NCBI GenBank assembly: GCA_002439165.1
Contig: DJTE01000033.1
Location: forward strand, 202,488 to 266,487
Length of the DNA: 64,000 nt
Direction: 5' to 3'
DNA from: Chryseobacterium indologenes
Lineage (GTDB): Bacteria; Bacteroidota; Bacteroidia; Flavobacteriales; Weeksellaceae
The notes under the pieces were generated by a model that saw nothing but the letters and a program-made list of their open reading frames with translations, was not told where the DNA came from and searched no databases. This document shows positions 53,186-61,680 of this stretch, piece after piece (the first letter of the stretch is position 1; every line of letters starts with the position of its first letter). A program made the position numbers and the translations under genes.

Positions 53186-54242
53186 TGAAACGTTTTTTCC
53201 GGGCATACACATTCACGTTCATTCCCACTTTCAGCACTTCTATATCTTTTCTCTTCCCGTCTATCCTGATTCTTACCGGAATACGCTGTACAATTTTCAC
53301 ATAATTTCCGGTAGAATTATCGGGTGGCAGCAGGGAAAAGCTTGAACCTGTGGCGGGAGACAGGGAAATAACGGTTCCCTGAAATTCCTGATCCGGATAA
53401 GAATCTGCTACGATTTTCACCTGATCTCCAATATGCATATTCCTGATCTGGGTTTCTTTATAATTGGCAACCACCCATTTATCGGTCTCATTATTCACGA
53501 TAAAAGCGAGGGTTTCTCCTGCATCAATCATCTGCCCCACTTCCACGGTTCTTCTCCCCATCCTTCCGTCGTAAGGAGCAGTGATTACCGTATAGCTTAC
53601 CTCCAGTTTATGACGGTCCAGCAGGGCTTCCAGTTTTGCAATTTCTGCCTGTACCACTGTTTTTTCAGCCTGAATATCATTGATTTTGGATTTTGAAGCC
53701 GCATATTTATCCTGTGAGGATTTATAATCGCTTTTATTGACATCCAGTCCGGCTTTGATATCTTCCAGACGCTGCCTTGTGGCAGATTCTTCATTGTAAA
53801 GATCCTGATACCGTTTATAATCAAGCTCCTGCTTCCATACTTTTGCTTTACCGGCTTCCACCTGGGCCTGTGCAGAGGCAGCTTCCTTTTCTGTGGTAAG
53901 GGTATTGCTTTCCAACACTTTCAGTTCTGCGCGGGCTTTCCGGATTGCAGCCTGGGTCTGCTCCTGCTGTAATTTGTATTCACGGTTATCGATTACCAGA
54001 AGCGTATCTCCTTTTTTCACTTCCTGGTTTTCTTCAAATTTAACATCGACGATAAATCCGCCCGCCCTTGAAATAACAGGGTTTACATACTCCTGAACCT
54101 GAGCATCGTTGGTCTGTTCGTATTTGTAGAAATTAAAAAAACTGATGATGCCCCATACGGCAAGTGCTGCTACTATAAAGGCGGATATCCATCCTGTGAT
54201 TCTGGTAATCAGTCTGTCTGTGGGCGTATATTTTTTTTTCAT
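53178..54242 (-). CDS. HlyD/EmrA-family membrane fusion protein
   Basis: 354 aa. One N-terminal membrane helix (ISAFIVAALAVWGIISFFNF), then a biotinyl-lipoyl half (VKEFEENQEVKKGDTLLVID-like VKFEENQEVKKGDTLLVIDN), a long alpha-helical hairpin rich in Ala/Glu/Lys (about 90-210), the second lipoyl half (VITAPYDGRMGRRTVEVGQM) and a beta-barrel domain (WVVANYKETQIRNMHIGDQV). It bridges the inner-membrane MFS pump and the outer-membrane channel. Overlaps the MFS gene start. Confidence 0.93.
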   Translation of the reverse strand: MKKKYTPTDRLITRITGWISAFIVAALAVWGIISFFNFYKYEQTNDAQVQEYVNPVISRAGGFIVDVKFEENQEVKKGDTLLVIDNREYKLQQEQTQAAIRKARAELKVLESNTLTTEKEAASAQAQVEAGKAKVWKQELDYKRYQDLYNEESATRQRLEDIKAGLDVNKSDYKSSQDKYAASKSKINDIQAEKTVVQAEIAKLEALLDRHKLEVSYTVITAPYDGRMGRRTVEVGQMIDAGETLAFIVNNETDKWVVANYKETQIRNMHIGDQVKIVADSYPDQEFQGTVISLSPATGSSFSLLPPDNSTGNYVKIVQRIPVRIRIDGKRKDIEVLKVGMNVNVYARKKRFNG

Positions 54243-54246
54243 TGTT

Positions 54247-55569
54247 CTATAAGGTCCCTATGATATTCTGTAATAAATAATAATTGTTCTGTGCTGTAAT
54301 TTTAGCGGCTTCCAGTTCGAATTTTGTCTGGAGCAGCTGGACATCTGCATCAAGAAGATCCGTTATCAGAGAGGTCTGGCTGAAATAAGTGTTTTTAATG
54401 ATTCTTGCATTTTCTTTGGCCTGGGTCACGTTGGCTTCTGCTACCCTGATCTGTTCAAGAGCTTCCTCATATCTCAGATAAGCTTCTTTCACCTGCTGTC
54501 TTACTTTGTCTTCCGTATCTCTGTGTGTTTCTTCCTCTTTTTCAAATTCAAGTCTGGCTGCTTTTACCTTTTGAGGATTATGATAGAGTGAAGACAGGGA
54601 GAATGAAGCTTTTACCCCGACCACTCCCAACGAATACCAGTACGGATTATAGGGATAGAGAAATATCTGCGGATTGGCGTAATAAAATTCTCCATATAAT
54701 CCAACTTTCGGGCTTACATTGGCTTTTACCTGTCTGAGTTTTATCATGCTCAGTTCGGTCTGCTGTTCAGAAATATGATAATCAAAGGAATGTTTCAATG
54801 CTCTTTTTACATATTCTTCATAGGAGACATTTTCTTCCCACTGATTAAAAGGAGCTTCAGGAACAATGGTTTGTTCATCAGGAAGTCCTAGAATAATATT
54901 CAGCTTCTGGGTCACAATAAGGATATCATTTTTAATGGTGATAAGAGCCATTTCACGGCGTGAAAGTTCCAGTTCTACCCGCAGCAGGTCACTTTTCAGT
55001 ACCACACCGTTTTTGTACAGTGATCTGATCTCTTTCAGCTGTGCTTTATGATCGGCAATATCCTGTATGATAAGGTCTCTGAAGATCAAGGTTTTCTGAA
55101 GATCAAGATAAAGTGATGCGGTTTTATAGTGAATATCCGAAATGGCCTGTTCTTTCTGAATTCCTCTGATTTTCTGCAGGGTTCCCTCTTCTTTAATCTT
55201 CAGGTTCAACCTGTTTCCGTTATAGATATTGAGATAAAAATCTGCTCCGGCTCTGTATAACGTGTGGATCACTTCGTGCTGGGTGGGTTTGGAAAACAGT
55301 CCGTTTTCGTAGATCGGGATATTGGAAGCCTTTTCTGCGGAACCTTTTATATCTATTTCCGGGAGGCGCTCTCTTTTGGCATCTTTCAGCTCTGCATCTG
55401 CTATTTCTGTTTCTATATTTCTGATTCTGATGTGGCGGCTGTTGTCTTCGGCTCTCTGCCATGCTTCTTTTAAACTAAGCCGTACAGTGTCTTTGGCGGG
55501 ACTGCCTGTCTGTGCTGTTGCAACGTGGGAACTTCCAAGGATCAGCAGTCCGGTAAGGTAGATTTTCAT
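54247..55569 (-). CDS. TolC-family outer-membrane efflux protein
   Basis: 440 aa from ATG 55569; an upstream TTG at 55596 would precede the signal peptide (MKIYLTGLLILGSSHVATAQ) and is rejected. Two OEP repeats with long coiled helices (LSLKEAWQRAEDNSRHIRIR, EDKVRQQVKEAYLRYEEALE). It forms the outer-membrane exit duct of the tripartite pump and is the first gene of the operon, 4 bp before the HlyD gene. Confidence 0.92.
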   Translation of the reverse strand: MKIYLTGLLILGSSHVATAQTGSPAKDTVRLSLKEAWQRAEDNSRHIRIRNIETEIADAELKDAKRERLPEIDIKGSAEKASNIPIYENGLFSKPTQHEVIHTLYRAGADFYLNIYNGNRLNLKIKEEGTLQKIRGIQKEQAISDIHYKTASLYLDLQKTLIFRDLIIQDIADHKAQLKEIRSLYKNGVVLKSDLLRVELELSRREMALITIKNDILIVTQKLNIILGLPDEQTIVPEAPFNQWEENVSYEEYVKRALKHSFDYHISEQQTELSMIKLRQVKANVSPKVGLYGEFYYANPQIFLYPYNPYWYSLGVVGVKASFSLSSLYHNPQKVKAARLEFEKEEETHRDTEDKVRQQVKEAYLRYEEALEQIRVAEANVTQAKENARIIKNTYFSQTSLITDLLDADVQLLQTKFELEAAKITAQNNYYLLQNIIGTL

Positions 55570-55665
55570 CTGTTTTTTCGAATTATTGCACTGCAAATTT
55601 ATCGGCTCCTGTGAAATTATTTTTATCTAAAATAGTCAAGTTTTACATGATTCCGGCCAAATCAT

Positions 55666-55673
55666 TATCTTTG
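55666..55673 (+). promoter_or_regulatory. -7 element of the AraC-family regulator
   Basis: TATCTTTG, 27 bp before ATG 55701. The efflux operon promoter must lie in the same ~130-bp divergent region. Confidence 0.5.
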
Positions 55674-55700
55674 CTGTTCATTTAATTTTCAACTATTTTT

Positions 55701-56498
55701 ATGGGATTAATTGCAGCACTTCCGGATATCGACAAACATAATGACAGCGTGTTTGTGATGCACGAAAAATCCGAGAAACTGATTCCTTTTCACAAACATA
55801 CAAAGGGCCAGCTGAGCTACGTGGAAGGCGGTATTGCCTATATTACCACAGGCAACCGCACCTATGTGGTTCCCGCCAGGCATTTTTTCTGGATTCCTCA
55901 GGGCATGGAACATATTCTGCAGATCGGGCACTCCGCTACGGTATTGAGATCTTTATACTTTTATGCCCATGATGACCTGTCTGATCCATTTTTTGGCAGA
56001 CTGGGAATATACCCCGCATCCGAGCTGCTGATTCAAATGATCAAGTACACTGAAATCTGGGACGAAAGACATGTAACCCAGGCCGACGAAAATTTTGAGT
56101 TTTTAGTGGCTTTAAAAAAAATATTACCCAAAACTCATCAACAACCTTTACCGATCATTCTTCCTGTAACCCACAACAAACAGATGATGAAAATTGTCTC
56201 TTACCTGGAAGAGAATATAGAAGGAAAACACAGCCTGACCAGTATCAGTGAAAGGTTCGGATTGAGTGAACGTACTCTTTCACGTCTCTTCAAAGCTGAT
56301 ATGGATATTTCTTTTCTTCAGTATCTGAAGACATTAAGGATTATCAAAGCAATTGAGTTACTTTTAAATACAGATAAACCGATCAATGAAATTGCTGATG
56401 ATGTGGGATACAGCTCTGTCAGCTCATTCAGTGATACTTTTCATGAGTTTACCCAATCGCGGCCCTCGGATTTGAGAAAAACTGTGGACAGACGGTAA
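55701..56498 (+). CDS. AraC-family transcriptional regulator of the efflux operon
   Basis: 265 aa. N-terminal cupin ligand-binding domain (FHKHTKGQLSYVEGGIAYIT ... VVPARHFFWIPQGMEH), C-terminal double HTH: SLTSISERFGLSERTLSRLF and the conserved INEIADDVGYSSVSSFSDTF. The divergent orientation next to the tolC-hlyD-MFS operon suggests that it controls that pump in response to a small-molecule inducer. Confidence 0.92.
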   Translation: MGLIAALPDIDKHNDSVFVMHEKSEKLIPFHKHTKGQLSYVEGGIAYITTGNRTYVVPARHFFWIPQGMEHILQIGHSATVLRSLYFYAHDDLSDPFFGRLGIYPASELLIQMIKYTEIWDERHVTQADENFEFLVALKKILPKTHQQPLPIILPVTHNKQMMKIVSYLEENIEGKHSLTSISERFGLSERTLSRLFKADMDISFLQYLKTLRIIKAIELLLNTDKPINEIADDVGYSSVSSFSDTFHEFTQSRPSDLRKTVDRR

Positions 56499-56517
56499 TT
56501 TTTTAAATCTCTTTTTA

Positions 56518-56611
56518 GCTCACCCAGGTGATCTCTGTACCGGGAAATATATCGGTTTTTCTAAAGAAAGATATAAAAAAACCATTGCCGTTTGATGTGC
56601 GATGGTTTTTA
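56518..56611 (-). repeat. Relict RHS-core junction with terminator hairpin
   Basis: On the minus strand TTTAGAAAAACCGATATATT, then TCCCGGTACAGAGATCACCTGG (split here) matches the start of the RHS-core modules at 60041 and 63851 (TTTAGGAAAACCGTTATATT ...). It is preceded by a hairpin AAAAACCAT / ATGGTTTTT (56575-56610), as at those sites. Only about 45 bp of core remain. It marks the left end of the cassette array. Confidence 0.6.
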
Positions 56612-56667
56612 TTGTCAGCTCAAAGTCGGGTGACTTTTCGTAGCAGGGGATGTTTTCTGAATTCCTA

Positions 56668-57255
56668 TTATTTTTTAATCTTCATTATTTCTCCATTTTT
56701 ACGGAATTGATACAATTTTAAGGATGAAAACCTGTTTAGAAATCTCTTATATTTTCGCGGTTTAGCAACTTCAGATTTAATAAAACCTCCATTAATATTA
56801 TCAATTACACCGTGATTGTTAATTCCAATTTGCCATGCTTGTGCTTTATAATCCAAAATAAACTTATTGGCTTCTTCCTCTAATAAATTTATTGATGAAT
56901 TCAACTTAGGAAAAGTAATTAAATTAAAAAAATCATTACATTTTTCATTTTCAAAAAAACCACAAAAAATCAGAATATCAGCCTTACCATATTTAAACCA
57001 ATTATACTGTGATGTTTTTTTATAAATTTCAAAGTTTTCAGGAAAAACTTGCATTGACAACCAAGTTGTTGAAGTTGTCACATTTGTTGAATCATTATAT
57101 ATATGAACTCCAACAGTTCCATTATAATTTACATAATCATCAACATACATTTTAATTAATTTTTCAGTAATAATGACTGTTTTGCTTGATTGTTGACCAT
57201 AAGTTGTAACACTACCCAACATAAAAATTATTAGTATATGTATGTATTTTTTCAT
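56668..57255 (-). CDS. Exported protein of unknown function in the RHS cassette array
   Basis: 195 aa from ATG 57255: signal peptide MKKYIHILIIFMLGSVTTYG. An ATG at 57306 would add 17 charged residues before it. The mature part (YVDDYVNYNGTVGVHIYNDS ... DYKAQAWQIGINNHGVIDNI) is not recognised. Its position as the last gene of a tip array suggests an orphan immunity protein. A fossil of RHS core (GGAATGTATGATAT, cf. GGGATGTATGATTA in intact cores) lies just upstream at about 57339-57352. Confidence 0.6.
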   Translation of the reverse strand: MKKYIHILIIFMLGSVTTYGQQSSKTVIITEKLIKMYVDDYVNYNGTVGVHIYNDSTNVTTSTTWLSMQVFPENFEIYKKTSQYNWFKYGKADILIFCGFFENEKCNDFFNLITFPKLNSSINLLEEEANKFILDYKAQAWQIGINNHGVIDNINGGFIKSEVAKPRKYKRFLNRFSSLKLYQFRKNGEIMKIKK

Positions 57256-57356
57256 TTTTCCTATTTTTTTGTGATAATCATTTTTTTGATTCTCTAATTT
57301 CACCAAAATCAGCTATTGATACCCTCGCTTTATATCATACATTCCTGTAAGGAGAA

Positions 57357-57641
57357 TTAAAAACCTGATTTCCAAAGAAGATCATTAAGATCTATTTCAC
57401 TTATATCAAAATCATCGGGATGCAGAATAAATCCATTTTGTTTTTTCAATTCTTCTATTGCTTTTTCAGCTATTTCTTCTGAAGAAAAGACACCTATAAA
57501 TCTTTCATCATCTAAATATCTATTAATAGTGTAGCTATGGCTAACACTAAAAATTGACTCCAAATTCAACTCCTTTACAGATAAATAAATATCATCTATT
57601 AAATCACTTTCTAAAAGATAATCTCTTCCAATTTCACCCAT
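57357..57641 (-). CDS. Small DUF7336-like protein, candidate orphan immunity gene
   Basis: 94 aa. The C-terminal half, SVSHSYTINRYLDDERFIGV followed by FSSEEIAEKAIEELKKQNGF and ending LLWKSGF, resembles DUF7336-type small proteins that occur as immunity genes. The same frame is open upstream through an intergenic repeat (57641-57760), so the original N-terminus has probably been lost and replaced; ATG 57641 is the first usable start. Confidence in the family name is moderate. Confidence 0.5.
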   Translation of the reverse strand: MGEIGRDYLLESDLIDDIYLSVKELNLESIFSVSHSYTINRYLDDERFIGVFSSEEIAEKAIEELKKQNGFILHPDDFDISEIDLNDLLWKSGF

Positions 57642-57787
57642 AGAACTGTCGAATCCATTTTCCCAATGTACTTTATCCAGTATGTAAGTAGATTTTTCTT
57701 TTACCTGCCATAGGAGAGGATTCGTTCGGGAGAGGGTGAAGTCGAATAAAATCCACTATTTTTGCAGTGACTTTATCATATTTATCT

Positions 57788-58561
57788 TTAATAAACAATT
57801 TTCCTTTCTTCCAAAACGTTCTCCTTACCATTCTCCAAAGTATAAACTTTTATTAAGTTGCCTTTGGAGTCAAACTGTTTCAATTTTTTCTCGATATAAT
57901 AATCAAATAATTCCGTCTTATCGTTTGAGGTCATACTTCCTTTAAATGACAGTATTTCATTATATGAGTTTAAAATATATACTCCTATTATATGAGTTCT
58001 TGGAAAAGTAAAAGTCAGTTTTTCATAATTGTAACTTTTATCATCAATCCAATTATATCGTTCGATTCCATCAACAGTAATATCATTAGATGCTATTAAC
58101 AGGTTTAGGCTTTCAATGAGGCGATTTTTATTATCAAAGAGTTGAAATATTGTTTTATATAATTTATTTTTATTATCAAAACTGTCTATTTGAATTGTAG
58201 TACCCGTATAATTATATTTTTTAATCATTGAGGTTTGTTTGTTGACGAGCAAATTTTCTTTTTCAGAAATTACAACGCCTTCTGTTACCCTTTCTTCCTC
58301 TTTAATTTTATAATCACTATCAAATCTTATAATGGTTTTTATCCATTCTTTGTTTTTATCAGAGATATTCTGTATGGTAATCTCATTTTTGTTTTGATCA
58401 TAACTATAACGTCTTACAGAATTTAATTTACCATTTTTGTTCACAAATACTTCCATTGTTTTGAACTTACTTACAGCCAGAATTTTAAGGGAATCCTTTA
58501 TTTGAAAATTTTGAGAAAAAAAGAACGGGCCTGAAAAAATTAAAAAAAATATATACTTCAT
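57788..58561 (-). CDS. Exported protein, candidate immunity protein (paralog of 61681-62436)
   Basis: 257 aa with a signal peptide (FFLIFSGPFFFSQN). The mature chain has many short beta strands with charged turns, and ends FDSKGNLIKVYTLENGKENV. The gene at 61681-62436 has the same layout (NGKL then EKFEYN/RRYSYD early, DEKGNLSKVYIIEGKKKI at the end), so the two are paralogs. The paralog directly follows a toxin stub with ATGA overlap, which supports an immunity role. It lies 17 bp after the lipoprotein gene of the JAB-like cassette. Confidence 0.6.
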   Translation of the reverse strand: MKYIFFLIFSGPFFFSQNFQIKDSLKILAVSKFKTMEVFVNKNGKLNSVRRYSYDQNKNEITIQNISDKNKEWIKTIIRFDSDYKIKEEERVTEGVVISEKENLLVNKQTSMIKKYNYTGTTIQIDSFDNKNKLYKTIFQLFDNKNRLIESLNLLIASNDITVDGIERYNWIDDKSYNYEKLTFTFPRTHIIGVYILNSYNEILSFKGSMTSNDKTELFDYYIEKKLKQFDSKGNLIKVYTLENGKENVLEERKIVY

Positions 58562-58578
58562 AAAAATTAAGAAAATTA

Positions 58579-59049
58579 TTATTGATTTTCACAATTAGTA
58601 ATCATAAAGTTTTTTGTTTTATCCATATCCTTAATGAAGTTTTTATTTATAAAATAAAGAGCGTACTCATTAACAAGAGATTGTCTTCCTTTTGGGATAT
58701 TTAAAATATTTGAATTTGTTTTTTTAAAATATGAATCAAAAAAATTAATGATTTTCAGATCCTTTTCCTCATCCAAATCGAAGATTATTAATGAGCCTTT
58801 ATAATCATAAGTTTTATATGAGTCGGAAAGGTGGTCATTATAATTCATTTTTGCAATACCAAATAAATATTCATTCTTACATCTTTTAATTAAACTTATT
58901 TTTAAATACAAAAATTTACTTTCCGAAATTATTTTATCTATATAACTGTAAAATTGCTTTTTTTCAGAATTCTGAGCAATACATCCATAATTGATTAAAA
59001 AAATAAATAATAGAATAAAAAATTTACTCTTTTTTATATTTTCTTTCAT
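58579..59049 (-). CDS. Lipoprotein, candidate immunity protein for the JAB-like tip
   Basis: 156 aa. Signal KKSKFFILLFIFLINYGCIA with a lipobox Cys. Otherwise a Lys/Tyr/Ile-rich protein of no recognised family (IISESKFLYLKISLIKRCKN). Its ATG overlaps the stop codon of the toxin-tip gene (ATGA at 59046-59049), the typical coupling of a polymorphic toxin with its immunity gene. Periplasmic anchoring would fit protection against a toxin that enters through the envelope. Confidence 0.65.
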   Translation of the reverse strand: MKENIKKSKFFILLFIFLINYGCIAQNSEKKQFYSYIDKIISESKFLYLKISLIKRCKNEYLFGIAKMNYNDHLSDSYKTYDYKGSLIIFDLDEEKDLKIINFFDSYFKKTNSNILNIPKGRQSLVNEYALYFINKNFIKDMDKTKNFMITNCENQ

Positions 59050-59924
59050 AAGCTTTTTATGACATTAGAATTATTATATATAATAGTAGTATTATGTGCA
59101 GGAGAATATATGAGATTAACTGCATTGGGAGCATGTTTAGCAGATTCCCGATCTCCTCCTTCAGTTTTGGACATTACCTTAAAAGTATATCCATTTTCTT
59201 TCAATGGAAATTTTGACATACGAAAACCACTTGGATTTAAAGTTCCTGAGACTTGTGAAGGATCATAAGTTCCTGGATGTAAATGACCATCTAATTTAAC
59301 ATTCCCTCCACCATAAACCGATGAGGCACTTTCTTGGCCTCCAGATGTATAAACTACAGTATTATCCTTACCTCCTATATCTGCTGTTTGTATTTCAAAT
59401 TCAACATTAACCTCTTTAGCTTTCATCCAATCTGCAACTTGATTAAAATAATCCAGTCCTTTTTTCTCATCCTGCTTAAAATCTAGATACTTACTTCCAT
59501 CTTGCTTGTATTTATGAAGATTATCCTTGATATAATTTTTTTCCCCGACCTCATATCCACCATCATTATTTTCTTTTAATTTTCGGTTTTTTCCTTCTCC
59601 TTCAAAATTTTTAGACGTGTAAATAACGTCCCTATCTGATTCCTCCCTTCTGGTTAAATATCCCTTTTCATCCATTTCATAAATATTCTCATTTCTTCCA
59701 TCCGGATCAATAAATCTAATAGGATTATTAAATGCATAACGATAAGGTGACCACGCTCTATTTAATTCCGCCAACGGATCTACCACACCCCATCTTCCAA
59801 TATCCGGCATATAGAACCTTGCCCCGTAATCATACATCCCGGTCTCCTGCAACTCTTTCCCGTTGTACTTATAATTAAAATCACTGCCCAACTGTCCTCT
59901 GGAAATCCCTTCAATATGATTCAA
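59046..59924 (-). CDS. 5'-truncated RHS core with JAB-like toxin tip
   Basis: About 292 residues, start codon uncertain (TTG 59924). The open frame reaches 60041 and there meets TAG, so the gene lacks its N-terminal shell. Core: YNGKELQETGMYDYGARFYM, PDIGRWGVVDPLAELNRAWS and NPIRFIDPDG, the RHS-repeat-associated core with its DPDG cleavage-like end. The tip of about 220 residues includes KLDGHLHPGTYDP, a JAMM-like HxHP, and fits the JAB-like toxin families described in polymorphic toxins (probably a metal-dependent peptidase). It is probably unexpressed unless recombined onto a full RHS gene. Confidence 0.65.
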   Translation of the reverse strand: MNHIEGISRGQLGSDFNYKYNGKELQETGMYDYGARFYMPDIGRWGVVDPLAELNRAWSPYRYAFNNPIRFIDPDGRNENIYEMDEKGYLTRREESDRDVIYTSKNFEGEGKNRKLKENNDGGYEVGEKNYIKDNLHKYKQDGSKYLDFKQDEKKGLDYFNQVADWMKAKEVNVEFEIQTADIGGKDNTVVYTSGGQESASSVYGGGNVKLDGHLHPGTYDPSQVSGTLNPSGFRMSKFPLKENGYTFKVMSKTEGGDRESAKHAPNAVNLIYSPAHNTTIIYNNSNVIKSL

Positions 59925-60170
59925 TCCAAAAGGATAATAATTGTTGACATCTGTTATTTCAATTGCGCCTTCGCTGTTTCTGGCATAGCTTACCCTGGCA
60001 TTTCCGAGGTGGTCTCTGTACTGGTAAATATAACGGTTTTCCTAAACCTGCACATAAAAACCATTACTGATGCAGTGGTTTTTGTGTTTATTGGCGCAAA
60101 GTCAGGATAATTTACAACTTTGGCTACTTATTTATCTTACTCCGAAGTTTGAAACTTCGGAGAGCAAGGG
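59803..60170 (-). repeat. RHS core / terminator / palindrome module, copy A
   Basis: This stretch is roughly 95 percent identical by eye to 63614-63981. It contains the 3' RHS core, the junction TAG (60042-60044), a hairpin (AAAACCA / TGGTTTT, 60056-60083) and the palindrome TCCGAAGTTTGAAACTTCGG (60141-60161). Confidence 0.85.
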
Positions 60171-60204
60171 TTTGAAACTTCGAAGAGCAAAGAATTAGTT
60201 GTCA

Positions 60205-60552
60205 TTACTTTTTCTTAAACTGAATATTATTACACTTATTTTTTTCATACCATTCAATCCAACCTTTTCGGTCATCTTCATATACTCCCATTGGATATGT
60301 ATTTGCATAATTTAACATGCTTTCGGCTGAGACATGTGCATATTTTGAAACGAATAATAATGATTTTGTAAATTGTTTATTTTGTGATTTTTCAACAAGA
60401 CTGTCTATTATTTTTATATGATAAAAATACTCCTTTTTGAAATCTAAATTTTCAATACAATCTCCATTCACATAAACATTATTACCTTTCTTTACGGAAT
60501 TAGCACAACTCATCAATAGTAATAATACTAAAATAGAAAATATGTTTTTCAT
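60205..60552 (-). CDS. Lipoprotein, candidate immunity protein for the decayed tip
   Basis: 115 aa from ATG 60552: MKNIFSILVLLLLMSCANSV is a clear lipoprotein signal. The start is 1 bp after the toxin-tip TAG. A longer frame to 60699 overlaps the toxin gene out of phase and is rejected. Mature sequence ends GWIEWYEKNKCNNIQFKKK; the family is not recognised. Confidence 0.65.
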   Translation of the reverse strand: MKNIFSILVLLLLMSCANSVKKGNNVYVNGDCIENLDFKKEYFYHIKIIDSLVEKSQNKQFTKSLLFVSKYAHVSAESMLNYANTYPMGVYEDDRKGWIEWYEKNKCNNIQFKKK

Positions 60553-60553
60553 A

Positions 60554-61420
60554 CTATGGCAATTTTGTTTTTTTAACTTCGGCTCCTCCAGTTTTTGGAA
60601 ACCACAAAGCTTGATTGGTTTTGGTTCCGTCTTTTTCTTTGAAAACATTAATGTTGTTACTATTACTAGTATTATTTGCTTCAGTTCGTGTATTACCATT
60701 CACTTTATCTTCAGCCTTAGAAGCTTTATTATGCGCTTTCTCAAAATCGACATATTTTTTTCCACCTACAACTGATGGATCAGGTTTTGTCTTTCCAAGA
60801 TCTCCTTTAGATAATCCCATTTTTGATTTTTCAAGTTGCTCCACATGTTCATGAATGAGTGCTCCCGCACTGCTTGTACCTCCTTTCCCTGCTTTATCAA
60901 ATTCTACAATATCTCCCATGTCAATATCACCCGTTTGCCAATTTCCTACTTCAGCTTTAGTACTATTCTCAACGATGGCTTGATTAACAATTTCTTTCGC
61001 TCCAACAACATCATTATAATTATCGTAGAAAGCTTGTTACTCTTTTGTCAACGAAGCATCTTTATTAATCATATTAAGAGTTACCGTATATAAACGGCTT
61101 CATATTTTCCACCTAATGTATTTTTAACTAAATCTTTATAAGATTGTTCTGCTGTTGTGGTAGCAACGAAAGAATTAATTCGTTTCCGTCTGGATCTATA
61201 AAAGCAATTGGATTATTTCCAGCATAAATATATTGAGACATAGGCGAGTATTTTTGTGCTTTATTATCTATGACTCCCCATCTTCCAACATCCGGCATAT
61301 AAAACCTCGCTCCGTAATCATACATCCCCGTCTCCTGAAGCTCCTTTCCGTTGTACTTATGCTGATAATTCAGACTTTCCCCAGATTATTATACCCCTCA
61401 TGTTTCAGGTCAAACGGAGG
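60554..61420 (-). pseudogene. Decayed RHS core plus metallopeptidase-like toxin tip
   Basis: In pieces, the minus strand gives PFDLKHEGYNNLG (61420), a frameshift, NYQHKYNGKELQETGMYDYG and NNPIAFIDPDGNEL, a frameshift near 61175 into SFVATTTAEQSYKDLVKNTL, another near 61085 into VTLNMINKDASLTKE, an in-frame TAA at 61037-61039, then QAFYDNYNDVVGAKEIVNQA and, from 60919, MGDIVEFDKAGKGGTSSAGA followed by LIHEHVEQ. The HExxxQ/E-like segment in the tip suggests a zinc metallopeptidase-like toxin. With at least three frameshifts and one nonsense codon it is dead, while the following lipoprotein gene is intact. Confidence 0.75.
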
Positions 61421-61487
61421 TATTATGAAAATTTGCTTTTTCATAAAGTTTAATAATAATTTTAATTTGTCTGACAACAAGGAAGTC

Positions 61488-61526
61488 TACCTACCGACAT
61501 GAGTGAGACACTCGCGCCAGCCATGT
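61488..61526. repeat. REP-like palindrome, copy 1
   Basis: GACATGAGTGAGACACTCGC then GCCAGCCATGT shares the pattern GAGYGARACRCTCGCRCCAGC with 61639-61671. It lies between the decayed tip and an immunity-gene remnant. Confidence 0.55.
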
Positions 61527-61539
61527 TAAATTAAATTAA

Positions 61540-61630
61540 ATTAATTTGCCATCTTCAAAATGAAAGAATCTATCATTTAGATTGGTCACAAAATTGTAGC
61601 TTACACCACCGCAATTACATTGAGTTAGTT
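61540..61630 (-). pseudogene. 3' remnant of a DUF7710-type immunity gene
   Basis: On the minus strand the frame ends FFHFEDGKLI and TAA, the same residues and nucleotides (TTAAATTAATTTGCCATC on plus) as the end of the intact gene at 62547-62819. Upstream residues (CNCGGVSYNFVTNLNDR) differ, so only the tail of a paralog, or a recombinant, remains. Confidence 0.55.
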
Positions 61631-61638
61631 TTATCTAT

Positions 61639-61671
61639 CGGTGCGAGCGAAACGCTCGCACCAGCGGTGGG
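61639..61671. repeat. REP-like palindrome, copy 2
   Basis: GGTGCGAGCG-AAA-CGCTCGCACC is a perfect 10-bp stem with a 3-base loop, followed by AGCGGTGG. It lies about 10 bp after the end of the immunity candidate at 61681. Confidence 0.7.
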
Positions 61672-61680
61672 ATCTTATAT

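Noticed and set aside
60555..60699. Longer start of the lipoprotein at 60205-60552
   Set aside because: The added residues are the antiphase reading of the toxin-tip coding sequence, and they precede the lipoprotein signal.
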